Below, piece after piece: positions 44,160 to 53,687 of a DNA stretch of 64,000 nt (position 1 is the stretch's first letter; every line of letters begins with the position of its first letter). The notes under the pieces were generated by a model. The model saw only the letters and a program-made list of their open reading frames with translations. It did not search any database and was not told where the DNA came from. The DNA is from Pedobacter caeni (GTDB lineage: Bacteria; Bacteroidota; Bacteroidia; Sphingobacteriales; Sphingobacteriaceae), in contig NZ_FQUQ01000007.1 in NCBI RefSeq assembly GCF_900129215.1, forward strand, positions 304,699-368,698, written 5' to 3'. The translations under genes were made by a program, and so were the position numbers.

Positions 44160-45470
44160 TTAATTGCTCAATTTAGGAATCCTGGTAGGCGTATCTATAC
44201 CTTTGATAATGCTGATGGCACTTTTAGCGATTCCTTTTATGGTAGAAAGAATATTGTCCGTATCAAGGGTTTCGTATTCGTCTTTTACGGTATGGTAGAA
44301 CTTATCACTGTCGATCTGATCGGTGCTGATCGTATGTGCCGGAACACCAAGTGCTGCTAAAGTGGCATTGTCACTTCTGTAGAAAAGGTTTTGCTGTGGA
44401 TAAGGATCAGGATGGAAAGTGAATTCTGTGCCTTGCAGGTTTTTCTGTAAGATCTTTCCAAAATCGGATTTGTCAAACCCGGTGATAAAGGCTGTATTCT
44501 TTCCGAATTTGCTGTCCTTTCCAATCATTTCAATATTGAACATCGCAACTACCTCATCAGGGTTGAGCTTTTGTGAAAAATGTTTTGCACCAAAACCTCC
44601 GATTTCCTCAGCAGTAAAGGCCACAAAGATTAAAGTGCGTTCGTTGTTGTTCAGCTTTTTGTAATATTTGGCCAGGGCGATCATCGCGGTTGTTCCCGAA
44701 GCATCGTCGTCTGCACCATTAGCGATACTGTCTTGTCCATCGCCACCTTTGATGATGCCTAAATGGTCATAATGACCCGAAAATACGACCAGTTCTTTGG
44801 CTTTTGATTTTCCCGGAATCACACCTGCAACATTAAATAAGGAAAGCTTTTCCAGCTTGCTTTTTACTTCTACTTTAAAGTCATTTGCAACGGTCTCTTC
44901 TCCCATAACCAATACCAATGCGGAAGCAGGTTCATTGATCTTCTTTTCATCAACCTCAGCACCATCAGCCAGGTAATCTTTAATCCTTTTAAATACATCT
45001 GCGAATTTCGGATCTACCAGGACCAGTTGTTTTTTGTTCTCTTTACTCAATGCCCTGATTTGACCCATGAATGGTTTCTCAGGATCAAGCTTTACCCATC
45101 CATCGCCATTTGTTTTATCAAAAGAAAGGTCCTCTTTGGTATTGCCATAAACCACAACATTGGCTCCCGGGATTTCTTTTCCATCAATGCTCACTTTAGC
45201 GCTGATGGGTTTTAGTTTTTGTTGAAAGAACGATTGTCTGAATGTATTTCCTTCCAATGGTTTTAAGCCAATGCTTTTGAACTCTGCTTCAATGAAACTA
45301 GCTGCTTTATCTATTCCCGGGGAGAAAGTTGCGCGGCCCTGCATTTCATCACTGCTCAGGGTTTTGATCAACCGGTCTACATAAGCTTTGGTAATGATTT
45401 TATCAATATTCTGTGCCCATGTCTGCTGGGCAAGGAACAATGCGAATAAAGTGTAAATGGTTTTTTTCAT
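44160..45470 (-). CDS. M28-family zinc aminopeptidase, secreted
   Basis: 436 residues with a Sec signal peptide (LAQQTWAQ). M28 metal ligands are visible: SGHYDHLG (His), NGADDDASGT (bridging Asp), FTAEEIGGFG (catalytic and ligand Glu), NIEMIGKD (Asp/Glu region) and a late His in PAHTIST. A PA-like insert lies in the middle (about 95-220). It removes N-terminal residues from peptides. The tricorn gene starts 17 bp downstream, so they form an operon. Confidence 0.94.
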   Translation of the reverse strand: MKKTIYTLFALFLAQQTWAQNIDKIITKAYVDRLIKTLSSDEMQGRATFSPGIDKAASFIEAEFKSIGLKPLEGNTFRQSFFQQKLKPISAKVSIDGKEIPGANVVVYGNTKEDLSFDKTNGDGWVKLDPEKPFMGQIRALSKENKKQLVLVDPKFADVFKRIKDYLADGAEVDEKKINEPASALVLVMGEETVANDFKVEVKSKLEKLSLFNVAGVIPGKSKAKELVVFSGHYDHLGIIKGGDGQDSIANGADDDASGTTAMIALAKYYKKLNNNERTLIFVAFTAEEIGGFGAKHFSQKLNPDEVVAMFNIEMIGKDSKFGKNTAFITGFDKSDFGKILQKNLQGTEFTFHPDPYPQQNLFYRSDNATLAALGVPAHTISTDQIDSDKFYHTVKDEYETLDTDNILSTIKGIAKSAISIIKGIDTPTRIPKLSN

Positions 45471-45586
45471 GGAATATAATTGTTTTTTTATTGAATTTTT
45501 TGTTCTTTTTATTGATGTTCAATGGTGCTCAGGGAGTTCGAAAGCTCAGTTTAAAGGTGCTCAGGAATCCATATTTCGGGTGCTGA

Positions 45587-47413
45587 TTATTTAATTTTAG
45601 AATCCAGCCATTGAGCCCTAAAGGTAACCATCGCAGGGCTAAGTTCCGAACCTGTTTTTTCAATAGGAACAACTTCCAGATAAGGGCTTTCAGCAAGTGT
45701 AAGTTTGCAGGATTGCTGCATCCCCCGATGTGAATACTGTACCGTGACGATGGTACCCGGCTGATATTTGTTCATGATTTCCCCTAATCCCTTCTGGTCT
45801 TTAACGGGGGTATCATCAATGCTGAGTAAGACATCTCCAATATCCAGTCCGGCAACGTAAGCAGGGCTACCGATGGAGGTATTGCCTGCAATTGTTGCTT
45901 TTCCATCGGTAAACTGTAATCTGCCAAACCCTGTCCAGACTTTTCCCGGACTGGCATTCCTGACCACAAAACCTGCGGGAAGCAGGAGCTTTTGATAGTT
46001 ATTTTTTTCGACTCCATAAATGTACTTTCTGAAAAACTCAGCTGCAAAATTTTTATTGGTTAATGTGGCTAACACGGCTTCCAGATCAGGAACGGTATAC
46101 GCAATCTCAGGTTTTCCATGAGCTTTCCATAAGGCACGCATATAATCATCGAGGCTAAGCTTAAATTCTGCCCTGAGTTGTAAGTCCAGTCCCAAAGCAA
46201 TGGATGCGCCATAAGTGTAATAGGAAGTAAAGATGTTTGGCTTATTGGTCTGGTCTATGGCTACACCGGCATCAGCAAATACAGCGTAGCGACTGGCCTG
46301 TATTGGACTATAAAACTTTGCTCCCGGGGTATTCAGGGCTGTGTTTACTAGTCCTGTATAGGTTTGGGCAGCCTGTTCCAGGGTTCTGAAGCCGGCTCGT
46401 TTTAAAGCAAGTTCTCCATAATACTGGGTGAAGCCTTCTGCAATCCACAGCTCATCACTGATGTTGGAATGAGAGAAATCAAAGGGCTCCAATGTCTTCG
46501 GCCTCAACCGTTCAACATTCCAGGCATGGAAAAATTCATGGGAGAAAGTCCCCAGTAAATCAGTTTCATTCCCTGCTATCTTGTCTGTTCGCTCTACAAT
46601 AGAAGTAGAATTCCGGTGTTCCATTCCATCTCCTGCATTTTCGGGGTGAACATCCTGTAGGAAATAGTAATTGCCATAATCAAAAGTGGGGTATTCGCCC
46701 CAGATGGCCTGTTGTTCCTCTACTACCTTTTTTACCATGAGGCCATAGCCGTTAATCACTTCCTGAGGATCATTGGAATGCGTAACCAGATGGATGGTTT
46801 GTGTTTTACCATCCGGATTCTTTGCCGGCCAGCTGGTGGTTTTATAATCGGAAATTTCTGTTGAGCTATCCATGAAATACTGGAGGTTGGCCGCATAGTA
46901 TTTACCATTGCCTATTGGTTTTAATTGAGTGGCCACTTTCCATTCCTTTCTTTCCGGGTACTTGAATTGTACCGTTCTTGGGCGGCTGTCCATTCCTACA
47001 GGCCAGGCAAAAGTGGCCGGAATGTTCATGTGGGCATGTGTCTCATCAAATCCGGCATAAGTTCCATCTATCCAGTTTCCATATAAGGTATAGCTCAGTT
47101 TCACAAATTTTCCCGGTTGCTCAACAACATATACATCTCCTTCCGGCTGCAGTAATTTCAGTAGTTTTCCATTGGCATCAAAAGCACGTACATTGTAGAC
47201 GTTTTTTCCAAATTCATGAGTAGCATATCTTCCGGGGGAGGATCTGCTCATTTTTACTTTCAAAGGGCCATTGGGAATGGCAGGGATGTTCATAATAATT
47301 TCTGCCTCGTGGTGAATGGCATTTGGAAAACTGACTTCGTAACTGATTTCATTTTGTGCATTCGCAGTTAGCGCCAAAAAGCAGAAGCTTAATCCTAGTA
47401 TGGTTCTTCTCAT
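45587..47413 (-). CDS. M61-family glycyl aminopeptidase with PDZ domain
   Basis: 608 residues, signal peptide FLALTANAQ. The zinc motif is HEFFHAWNVERLRP with the downstream Glu in ELWIAEGFTQYYGEL, as expected for M61. A C-terminal PDZ domain (about 500-580: GSPAYVAGLDIGDVLLSIDD) follows. The family cleaves N-terminal Gly or Ala. It is 116 bp upstream of the M28 gene on the same strand and probably belongs to the same peptide-degrading group. Confidence 0.95.
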   Translation of the reverse strand: MRRTILGLSFCFLALTANAQNEISYEVSFPNAIHHEAEIIMNIPAIPNGPLKVKMSRSSPGRYATHEFGKNVYNVRAFDANGKLLKLLQPEGDVYVVEQPGKFVKLSYTLYGNWIDGTYAGFDETHAHMNIPATFAWPVGMDSRPRTVQFKYPERKEWKVATQLKPIGNGKYYAANLQYFMDSSTEISDYKTTSWPAKNPDGKTQTIHLVTHSNDPQEVINGYGLMVKKVVEEQQAIWGEYPTFDYGNYYFLQDVHPENAGDGMEHRNSTSIVERTDKIAGNETDLLGTFSHEFFHAWNVERLRPKTLEPFDFSHSNISDELWIAEGFTQYYGELALKRAGFRTLEQAAQTYTGLVNTALNTPGAKFYSPIQASRYAVFADAGVAIDQTNKPNIFTSYYTYGASIALGLDLQLRAEFKLSLDDYMRALWKAHGKPEIAYTVPDLEAVLATLTNKNFAAEFFRKYIYGVEKNNYQKLLLPAGFVVRNASPGKVWTGFGRLQFTDGKATIAGNTSIGSPAYVAGLDIGDVLLSIDDTPVKDQKGLGEIMNKYQPGTIVTVQYSHRGMQQSCKLTLAESPYLEVVPIEKTGSELSPAMVTFRAQWLDSKIK

Positions 47414-47471
47414 CGCGGGTATATTTGGTTCTGTGAGCTGGTATATTTGGTTATGTTGATTGTTCTGGAGG

Positions 47472-48572
47472 TTATTCTTCTTCCGGAGGGGCTTGCATTA
47501 AATGTTGTTTCCTGCGTGCTATTTCTGTGGAGACACGGGTATCATGAACACCATCTATGACTTCTATTTCATAGTCTTTGTCTTTATCAGACTCATGAAC
47601 CTGACTGGCCTCAATGTTCTGAACCGAGTGGTCGTAAGGACCGCTGCTGCTCATCAGCTTTACGAAAACCGGGAGACATTCAAAGAAAATGAATAGTAAG
47701 CCGATAAAGGTCACTGCCAGTGAGGTATTCAAATCCCGTGTTCCGTCTGTATTAAAGCTGAGCTGTCCAAGCGCCCAGTTGCGATCGGCAAAACCGGCAA
47801 TGTTACTCAGGCTGTCGAGTTGTTTTCCGGTATACAATTTCTCGGTCATGAGCCCATCAAACTGTTTTCTTCCATCCACAAATTTTTCCAGTGCCCTGAC
47901 ATCGGCGTTGAGCGTATCGAGATTCTGCTCCCTCTGCTTCAGCTCTGCTTCTTTTCTTTTGGCATAAGGACCATAGCCCATTACACCAGAGGTTTCGGTG
48001 GTTTTATTGCCAAAGATCTCGAAGTTAAGTTTCTGACGGTCGGTTTTTATTGCACTGGCCATGGAGTCTCTTTCAGCTTTCACCCCGTTGAGTTTATCCA
48101 TTTCAATCTTATACTTATTCTCAAAAGCAGCATTCAGCGTATCTATCTTTGAGCGTTGGTTGTTCAGGTAACTCACCTTCAGTCGCTCCTTGATCTCTTT
48201 ATCGAAAATTTTCAACTCCAGGGGGCGGGAAATCACCATTCCAATCATAATGGCCAGTAGAATCCTGGGGGTTGCCTGTAAAATCTGCTTATTGGTACTG
48301 GCGCTTTTGTTGATGCTGGATACAATATACCTGTCCATATTAAAGATGGCCAGTCCCCAGATTAATCCAAAAAACAGGGCAAAAAGAACAGCGGCAGTAT
48401 CTCCCTTAAAGACGAAATACATGGCATAACCGCCTGAGAGTGCGGCGAATAATCCGGTAAAGAAAATCGTCGCACCTATTCCAATATATTTATTGTGCTC
48501 GGTAGGGTGTTTTTCAAGCGTAGAAATGTGTGCCCCGGAGCAGAAAAAGAAAAAACGGGATATCGCGTCCAT
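47472..48572 (-). CDS. DUF4407 membrane protein
   Basis: 366 residues with three membrane helices in the first 115 residues (TIFFTGLFAALSGGYAMYFV, LFALFFGLIWGLAIFNMDRY, ILLAIMIGMVISRPLEL) and a fourth at about 285-305. A long helical/coiled-coil region lies between (about 120-260, rich in Lys, Glu and Leu). The pattern matches the uncharacterised DUF4407 family. Function is unknown; the N terminus MDAISRFFFFCSGA is family-typical. 58 bp upstream of the M61 gene. Confidence 0.85.
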   Translation of the reverse strand: MDAISRFFFFCSGAHISTLEKHPTEHNKYIGIGATIFFTGLFAALSGGYAMYFVFKGDTAAVLFALFFGLIWGLAIFNMDRYIVSSINKSASTNKQILQATPRILLAIMIGMVISRPLELKIFDKEIKERLKVSYLNNQRSKIDTLNAAFENKYKIEMDKLNGVKAERDSMASAIKTDRQKLNFEIFGNKTTETSGVMGYGPYAKRKEAELKQREQNLDTLNADVRALEKFVDGRKQFDGLMTEKLYTGKQLDSLSNIAGFADRNWALGQLSFNTDGTRDLNTSLAVTFIGLLFIFFECLPVFVKLMSSSGPYDHSVQNIEASQVHESDKDKDYEIEVIDGVHDTRVSTEIARRKQHLMQAPPEEE

Positions 48573-48715
48573 GATTCAAAAATCAATTTAATATAGAATA
48601 CTATTTAAACGCCTGAGACCTCTGGTTGTTACAGTAATTTGCTTGAAATGATTCGATTATCTTCACATTAATGTGATTTTGTGGTTTTTTTACCTTTAAT
48701 AATTTCGGCTTTGCT

Positions 48716-48723
48716 TATCTTTG
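48716..48723 (+). promoter_or_regulatory. -7 element for rhodanese gene
   Basis: TATCTTTG is an exact TAnnTTTG match with TTTA at 48695-48698 as a partial -33. The TTG start possible at 48721 lies inside it, so the ATG at 48739 must be the real start. Confidence 0.55.
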
Positions 48724-48738
48724 AAAAAAGCAAAACAT

Positions 48739-49059
48739 ATGATAAAGGAAATAACCGTTCAGGAATTAAAAGCAAAAATCGATAATAAAGAAGATTTTCA
48801 ACTGATTGATGTCAGAGAAACTTTCGAATATGAAACATCGAATCTTGATGGTCTGAACATCCCTTTAGGAGGTATTTTGATTGAAGCAGATCAGATTGCC
48901 CAGGATAAACCTGTGATTATACAATGCAGAAGTGGTAAAAGAAGTGCAGCAGCAGTAATGCAATTAGAGCAAATGCTTGGATTGACGAACTTATACAACC
49001 TTAAAGGCGGTATCGTGGCATGGAAAGAAGCTTTTGATCCTAATATGCCTGTTTACTAA
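48739..49059 (+). CDS. single-domain rhodanese-like sulfurtransferase
   Basis: 106 residues: one rhodanese domain, IDVRETFEYETSNLDGLNIP and active loop IIQCRSGKRSAAAV with the catalytic Cys. Such small cytoplasmic proteins carry persulfide sulfur. The start at ATG 48739 is fixed by the promoter over the alternative TTG. The downstream membrane protein gene begins 3 bp after its stop. Confidence 0.92.
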   Translation: MIKEITVQELKAKIDNKEDFQLIDVRETFEYETSNLDGLNIPLGGILIEADQIAQDKPVIIQCRSGKRSAAAVMQLEQMLGLTNLYNLKGGIVAWKEAFDPNMPVY

Positions 49060-49062
49060 GAC

Positions 49063-49266
49063 ATGGGAAAGAAAATTGCATTAAACGTTTTTTATAACCT
49101 TGGCCTTATTGTGTCCATATTTGGGGCAGTATGGGCTTTTAACAACACGAAGTACCTTGTCATCGTTCTTTTCGTGGCTACGGCAGCATTCTTTCTTTAC
49201 CTGAAGCTGCAACTGATCAAAGAGATGCGCAATGCACTTAAGAAGAAGCAAAAAGACCTGGGTTAA
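49063..49266 (+). CDS. small two-helix membrane protein (DUF6358-like)
   Basis: 67 residues with two membrane helices (LNVFYNLGLIVSIFGAVWAF and YLVIVLFVATAAFFLYL) and a basic Lys-rich tail. I believe it matches the Bacteroidetes DUF6358 family, of unknown function. Cotranscribed with the rhodanese; its 3' end overlaps the convergent epimerase gene by 29 bp. Confidence 0.75.
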   Translation: MGKKIALNVFYNLGLIVSIFGAVWAFNNTKYLVIVLFVATAAFFLYLKLQLIKEMRNALKKKQKDLG

Positions 49267-50275
49267 TTCCTTCGAGACCTAAGCCAGGCAGGTCTTTCAA
49301 TTGATATTTCCCCGCAATGAGTTGCGGGGCATCAAAAGGGTTGTTTTTGGTAAGCCAGGGCCCGTCCAAATCTGCCCAGTCGCAAAGAGGCGCAAGGGCA
49401 ATCCCCGCTTGTGTGGCGCAAGAAGTTTCACTCATACAACCAATCAGTACCTTCATTCCAAAGGAACGCGCCTTCTTAATCATTTGATGGCCTTCATACA
49501 TACCGGTGCTCTTCATCAATTTGATGTTCACACCGTGGTAAGCGCCTTTTAAAGCATCCATATCACTCAGTCGTTGTACCGCTTCATCTGCAAGGATGGG
49601 AATCGGGCTGCGGCCTGTCAGCCATGCGTTTCCCTCCAGGTTGGCTTTGTCCATCGGTTGTTCAATCAGCACCACCCCCTGATCATGTAACCAGTAAATC
49701 ATGTCGATGGCCTGTTTCCGGTCTGTCCATCCCTGATTGGCATCTACATATAAAGGCACGTTGCTGACTGTTCTGATGGTATTGATGAGTTCTTTATCGT
49801 TATCTCTTCCCAGTTTTACCTTTAATACTTTAAAGTCTTTGGCATCGGCTACTTTTTCTTTAATGACCTCCAGGCTGTCGATCCCAATCGTATAAGATGT
49901 TACCGGCATCTTTAAAGGGTCTGCGCCATAGATTTCGTAGCAGGGCTTTCCGGAGATTTTTCCACTCAGATCATTTAGTGCAATGTCTATAGCTGCTTTT
50001 ATAGCCGGATGTCCTTTTTCAATACTGTCCAGATAGGAAATGATTTCTTCGAAATTGTAGGGATATACAAACCTTTTCCAGTCTACTTTTTTTAAGAAGG
50101 CTACTGCGGTATCAATGCTCTCTCCCATATAAGGAACCATCGAGGCTTCACCATATCCTTCTTTACCTTCATCAGTCAGTTTCAACAGCATAATAGGCGT
50201 GCTGGTTCTCGAAAATTTAGCGATAGCAAAGGGATGCTTTAATTCCAGGTTGTATGGGGTGTAAGTTGCCTGCAT
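49238..50275 (-). CDS. dipeptide epimerase (L-Ala-D/L-Glu epimerase type)
   Basis: 345 residues from the ATG at 50275 (MQATYTPYNLELKHPFAIAK). Enolase-superfamily MLE/AEE subgroup: catalytic KVLKVKLGRD (KxK lysine), metal ligands VDANQGW, LIEQPM, ILADEAV, and second lysine NIKLMKSTG. It epimerises L-Ala-D-Glu or similar dipeptides from cell-wall turnover or peptide degradation. The neighbouring peptidases and ldcA make a peptide-recycling role plausible. Converges with, and slightly overlaps, the small membrane protein gene. Confidence 0.92.
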   Translation of the reverse strand: MQATYTPYNLELKHPFAIAKFSRTSTPIMLLKLTDEGKEGYGEASMVPYMGESIDTAVAFLKKVDWKRFVYPYNFEEIISYLDSIEKGHPAIKAAIDIALNDLSGKISGKPCYEIYGADPLKMPVTSYTIGIDSLEVIKEKVADAKDFKVLKVKLGRDNDKELINTIRTVSNVPLYVDANQGWTDRKQAIDMIYWLHDQGVVLIEQPMDKANLEGNAWLTGRSPIPILADEAVQRLSDMDALKGAYHGVNIKLMKSTGMYEGHQMIKKARSFGMKVLIGCMSETSCATQAGIALAPLCDWADLDGPWLTKNNPFDAPQLIAGKYQLKDLPGLGLEGINPGLFASS

Positions 50276-50361
50276 GGATGTAAATGGAAAAAGTAATATC
50301 AAAGTTAAAAAAACGGTGCTTCAGCGAATGTAAAAATAATATACTTAATATTGTGCCCAGT

Positions 50362-51330
50362 ATGAACAGCACAATATACCAGCCTTTTAAAAATTTCGAT
50401 TTTAAATATAAAAACTGCTTTCTGAGCGGGGATACTTTTAATTCTCCGGTAGAGGAAATCAATATATTACCAGCCTGGCTACTGGAAGTAGCCAACTTTA
50501 GCGGGGAGGAACAGATTAAATTGCTGGATGAAAGTGTGCGGTCTTACAATTCTTTAAAAGTACCTTGTAATACGGAGGTCTTTACCCATTTTGTGCAACC
50601 TCTGGAAGAACAAATTGCCGATGCCTTTTCTAAAGGGTATGCCGCCGTATCCCAGTTGAAAGAAGAAGACTTGTTCAAGTGGATCGGTAAATTCATGTAT
50701 AGCCTGATTTATGTAGAAATGAATGCTGCGGTACGTTTGCAGCAGATCAGCTCTGACGGGGTAAACATGTCGCAGGGCCTGATGCATAAATTCGGAAACC
50801 TGAACACCATGATTCAGAGCATTTATCTGGATGTGGTCTATGAGGATTTTACACCATGGTCAATTGTCGTTGTTCCTTTGGAGCAACAGGATACTGCTTT
50901 TAGCTTCCGCGACGAGATTAACACTTTAACTTTTTCTTTAAAACTGAAAGATTTTGGGATTATTGCCTGCTTACAAGACAACGGAACGAACAAGAAATTC
51001 CACCAGGAAATCTTAGACCAGATCGGAAAATCTGCTCTTTCGCCTCAACAATTCGAAGAAATTTGTGCAAGATTCTACTATTCCGCATATTTATTCAACA
51101 GGCTTCCTGAATATGCAATTATGCCTGTTGAAGGGTCTATCTATATCGATGCGATGCCTTTGAGGGGAACCCTGAATAAACCGTTGTTTGACCACTGGCA
51201 ACATAAAACGTATGCCCAGGTATTACAGGATTTCTGGAAACCCTGGGATCATACATTATTTGAGATCATAAAAGACCCGACGAATCCGATCAGTTATTTT
51301 GTGCCGCCTTGTTTACCCGTTGCCGGTTAA
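50362..51330 (+). CDS. conserved protein of unknown function
   Basis: 322 residues from the ATG at 50362 (MNSTIYQPFKNFDF); the frame opens at 50284 but the first 26 codons look non-coding. No signal peptide, membrane segment or motif that I recognise. It contains several Trp/Tyr-rich stretches (FKWIGKFMYSLIYVEM, FWKPWDHTLFEI). Its stop overlaps the convergent rhomboid gene by 18 bp. Cytoplasmic protein, function unknown. Confidence 0.75.
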   Translation: MNSTIYQPFKNFDFKYKNCFLSGDTFNSPVEEINILPAWLLEVANFSGEEQIKLLDESVRSYNSLKVPCNTEVFTHFVQPLEEQIADAFSKGYAAVSQLKEEDLFKWIGKFMYSLIYVEMNAAVRLQQISSDGVNMSQGLMHKFGNLNTMIQSIYLDVVYEDFTPWSIVVVPLEQQDTAFSFRDEINTLTFSLKLKDFGIIACLQDNGTNKKFHQEILDQIGKSALSPQQFEEICARFYYSAYLFNRLPEYAIMPVEGSIYIDAMPLRGTLNKPLFDHWQHKTYAQVLQDFWKPWDHTLFEIIKDPTNPISYFVPPCLPVAG

Positions 51331-51927
51331 CCTGGCAATAAAATTTGGAATGATTCCCGGAACAAGAAGCACTGTAACGATCATTCCTGTCAATGCGCCA
51401 AAGAAATGTGCATCATGATTGATGTTATCCTGAGATCTTTTAGACATCTGCCAGCAATAAGCAAGGTATAACAAGCCAAACAACCAGGCCCAGATTGGGA
51501 TCGGTAAAGGAAAGATCATCATTTTTGACATTGGATCGAATAAAATAAAGCTGAACAATACTGCACTGATGGCGCCTGAAGCACCAAGGCTATTGTACCA
51601 CATGTCGTCTTTGTGTTTAAGCACGGAAGGAATGTCACTTAAAATCAAACCCAGGAAGTAAAGAAGCCCAAACTGCCATGAACCAATCATTGCTTCCAAC
51701 CTGAAAGCAAAGAAGAAAAAGGTCATCATATTAAAGATCAGGTGCATCCAATCAGCATGAATCAGTCCGCTGGTAATTAAGGTATATACTTTATGCCTTC
51801 TCGATACACTATAGGGATGTAGCATGAATTTTCCAAATAACCCATGGTCATTGAAAGCGTAAATACTGGTGATGATCGTAAAAACAAAGATCAGGGAGGC
51901 TACTGGGGTATTATTGATATAATCCAT
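51313..51927 (-). CDS. rhomboid-family intramembrane serine protease
   Basis: 204 residues with six membrane helices. The catalytic Ser is in SLGASGAISAVLF (GxSG) and His in NHDAHFFGALTG, with the family motif HADWMHLIFNMMTFFFF in the second helix. It cleaves substrates within the membrane. Starts 2 bp after the M14 gene stop, indicating cotranscription with the secreted peptidases. Confidence 0.95.
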   Translation of the reverse strand: MDYINNTPVASLIFVFTIITSIYAFNDHGLFGKFMLHPYSVSRRHKVYTLITSGLIHADWMHLIFNMMTFFFFAFRLEAMIGSWQFGLLYFLGLILSDIPSVLKHKDDMWYNSLGASGAISAVLFSFILFDPMSKMMIFPLPIPIWAWLFGLLYLAYCWQMSKRSQDNINHDAHFFGALTGMIVTVLLVPGIIPNFIARLTGNG

Positions 51928-51929
51928 TC

Positions 51930-53669
51930 TTATTTAAGGGTTAAATGTTGGTCTTTTAGCAATCTGCCAATAGGGTAACGGGTGTGTGTCTTTTCGTAGT
52001 AATCGGAATTTTTATAGATAAAATCGAGTTGGGCCCCCGGATCCTTTGCCATTTCAGGTTTCGCTGCTTTTTCTTTTTCCAGTTTTTCTCTTAATGCCGG
52101 ATCATTTTTTAAAAGCTCAGCAGCGGTATCTTCAAATACATAAGCGGAGAAATGCTCTTTCATTCCCAATATGGCATCAAAGAAATTCCAGTTGAAAAAA
52201 GAGTCGGTCGCCTGTGGCTCCAGTGTTTCCACAATATACCGGTTGGTTGACTGGTTTACATAAACCATATAATCACCTGCGTAAAAAGGAAGGTTTTGGA
52301 GTACTGGCTTTACTTTTACCGCCGTATGAAGGTAATGTCCTTCAAAAGGACGGTTTGCGGTTTTGTAGTCGTTGATATAATACATTTCTACCGGAATAAC
52401 GGCATCTTTGGTCAGTTGTTGTACCTTAACCCTATTCAGTTTTAGGAGCTCTACTACTTTGGTCCAGGCCTGAGGAATCAGATAGGCAATGGGTTTACTG
52501 ATGGTTAAGGAGGGCTCAAAAGTATTCCAGTATTTAATTTCTTTGGTATAGGGTTCATTCCTGTCATAATATAGCCTGTCCAGGCCACTAACCTCGCTAG
52601 GTTTTTGTTTGGCGGTATACCCTTTAAACATCAGCGCTGAAGAATCTCTTTTGTTCAGCTTCCAGTCGACCGTAAATTCCTGTTGTAAGGCAATCGCTTC
52701 ATCTGCTTTTTTCTTGTTTTCCCCGATTAACTTCGCATCCCTCAGAACCACATCAATATAGGTCTGAAGCAATTTATAAGTTGCATCTACTCTTTTGTCA
52801 TAGGCTTTCAGCATATGGGTTTCGGGCATAAAACCAATGGTATTGTGTAATGTCGTATACCCCGTAGAATAGCGTGGGGACTCCAGAAAGCCTGTGATTC
52901 CCTGGTCCGGTGTTTCGGCTATGGAGTTTACATAAGGGATCATCTCATATCCTTTTTTCTCCATCTCTTTATATAAGGCAGGGAGGAGGGTTTGTGTTAA
53001 ATAACCGGAAAGAACCGGTTGCAGCTTGTCTTTATGAGTGGGAATCAGCGTCATGGTATATTGATAGTCTGCTCCATTACTGGTATGCGTATCTACAAAT
53101 ATTTCCGGTTGCCAGGTATTAAAGATTTCCTGGAAGGAATGGGAATTTTTAGAATCTGTTTTTATAAAATCCCTGTTCAGGTCATAATTTTTACTGTTTC
53201 CCCTGAATCCATAAGCGACCGGGCCATTCTGGTTCGCTCTTGAAGTGCTACTGCGGTTGAGGATCCCATCTATGTTATATACCGGAATGATACAAATCAC
53301 TACATTTTCCGGCAGCTTGTTTTCTTTCAGCAGATCACGGGCAAGCATCATACTGGCATCAATACCTTCTGGTTCTCCCGGATGGATCCCATTATTGATC
53401 AGTAAAACCCTTTTGTTTTGCTTTTTGATTTCAATTGGATCGAAAATCTTATCTCTGGATAATACCAGCAGGTGTAAAGGTTTTCCAATGTCGGTAGGAC
53501 CATAGGTGATCAGTTTTGCCTGTGGATAGGTTTTTGCCAGGGCCTGATAATGTTGAATCACCTCAGCATAAGTTGCAGTTTCTTTTTTATGACTACGCTC
53601 GAAAGGTGTTTGCTGTGCTAAAGTATTCATGGCAGCTAAAAAGAAAAGAATGAAAATGATGCGACCCAT
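51930..53669 (-). CDS. M14-family zinc carboxypeptidase, secreted
   Basis: 579 residues with signal peptide LAAMNTLAQQ. Zinc ligands His and Glu in NNGIHPGEPEG and His in FVDTHTSNGADY; catalytic Glu candidate in PETHMLK (about residue 290). The C-terminal 270 residues form an extra domain of unknown role. It removes C-terminal residues from peptides. The barrel gene upstream (18-bp gap) and the rhomboid downstream (2-bp gap) share the strand. Confidence 0.92.
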   Translation of the reverse strand: MGRIIFILFFLAAMNTLAQQTPFERSHKKETATYAEVIQHYQALAKTYPQAKLITYGPTDIGKPLHLLVLSRDKIFDPIEIKKQNKRVLLINNGIHPGEPEGIDASMMLARDLLKENKLPENVVICIIPVYNIDGILNRSSTSRANQNGPVAYGFRGNSKNYDLNRDFIKTDSKNSHSFQEIFNTWQPEIFVDTHTSNGADYQYTMTLIPTHKDKLQPVLSGYLTQTLLPALYKEMEKKGYEMIPYVNSIAETPDQGITGFLESPRYSTGYTTLHNTIGFMPETHMLKAYDKRVDATYKLLQTYIDVVLRDAKLIGENKKKADEAIALQQEFTVDWKLNKRDSSALMFKGYTAKQKPSEVSGLDRLYYDRNEPYTKEIKYWNTFEPSLTISKPIAYLIPQAWTKVVELLKLNRVKVQQLTKDAVIPVEMYYINDYKTANRPFEGHYLHTAVKVKPVLQNLPFYAGDYMVYVNQSTNRYIVETLEPQATDSFFNWNFFDAILGMKEHFSAYVFEDTAAELLKNDPALREKLEKEKAAKPEMAKDPGAQLDFIYKNSDYYEKTHTRYPIGRLLKDQHLTLK

Positions 53670-53687
53670 TGGTTTTTGAGGATAAAG

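Noticed and set aside
43795..44176. Several overlapping plus-strand frames opposite the tricorn signal region
   Set aside because: Antisense shadows of a strongly supported gene with signal peptide and propeller repeats.
50217..50495. Minus-strand frame spanning the epimerase start and the unknown gene
   Set aside because: Overlaps two better-supported genes and contains no motif.
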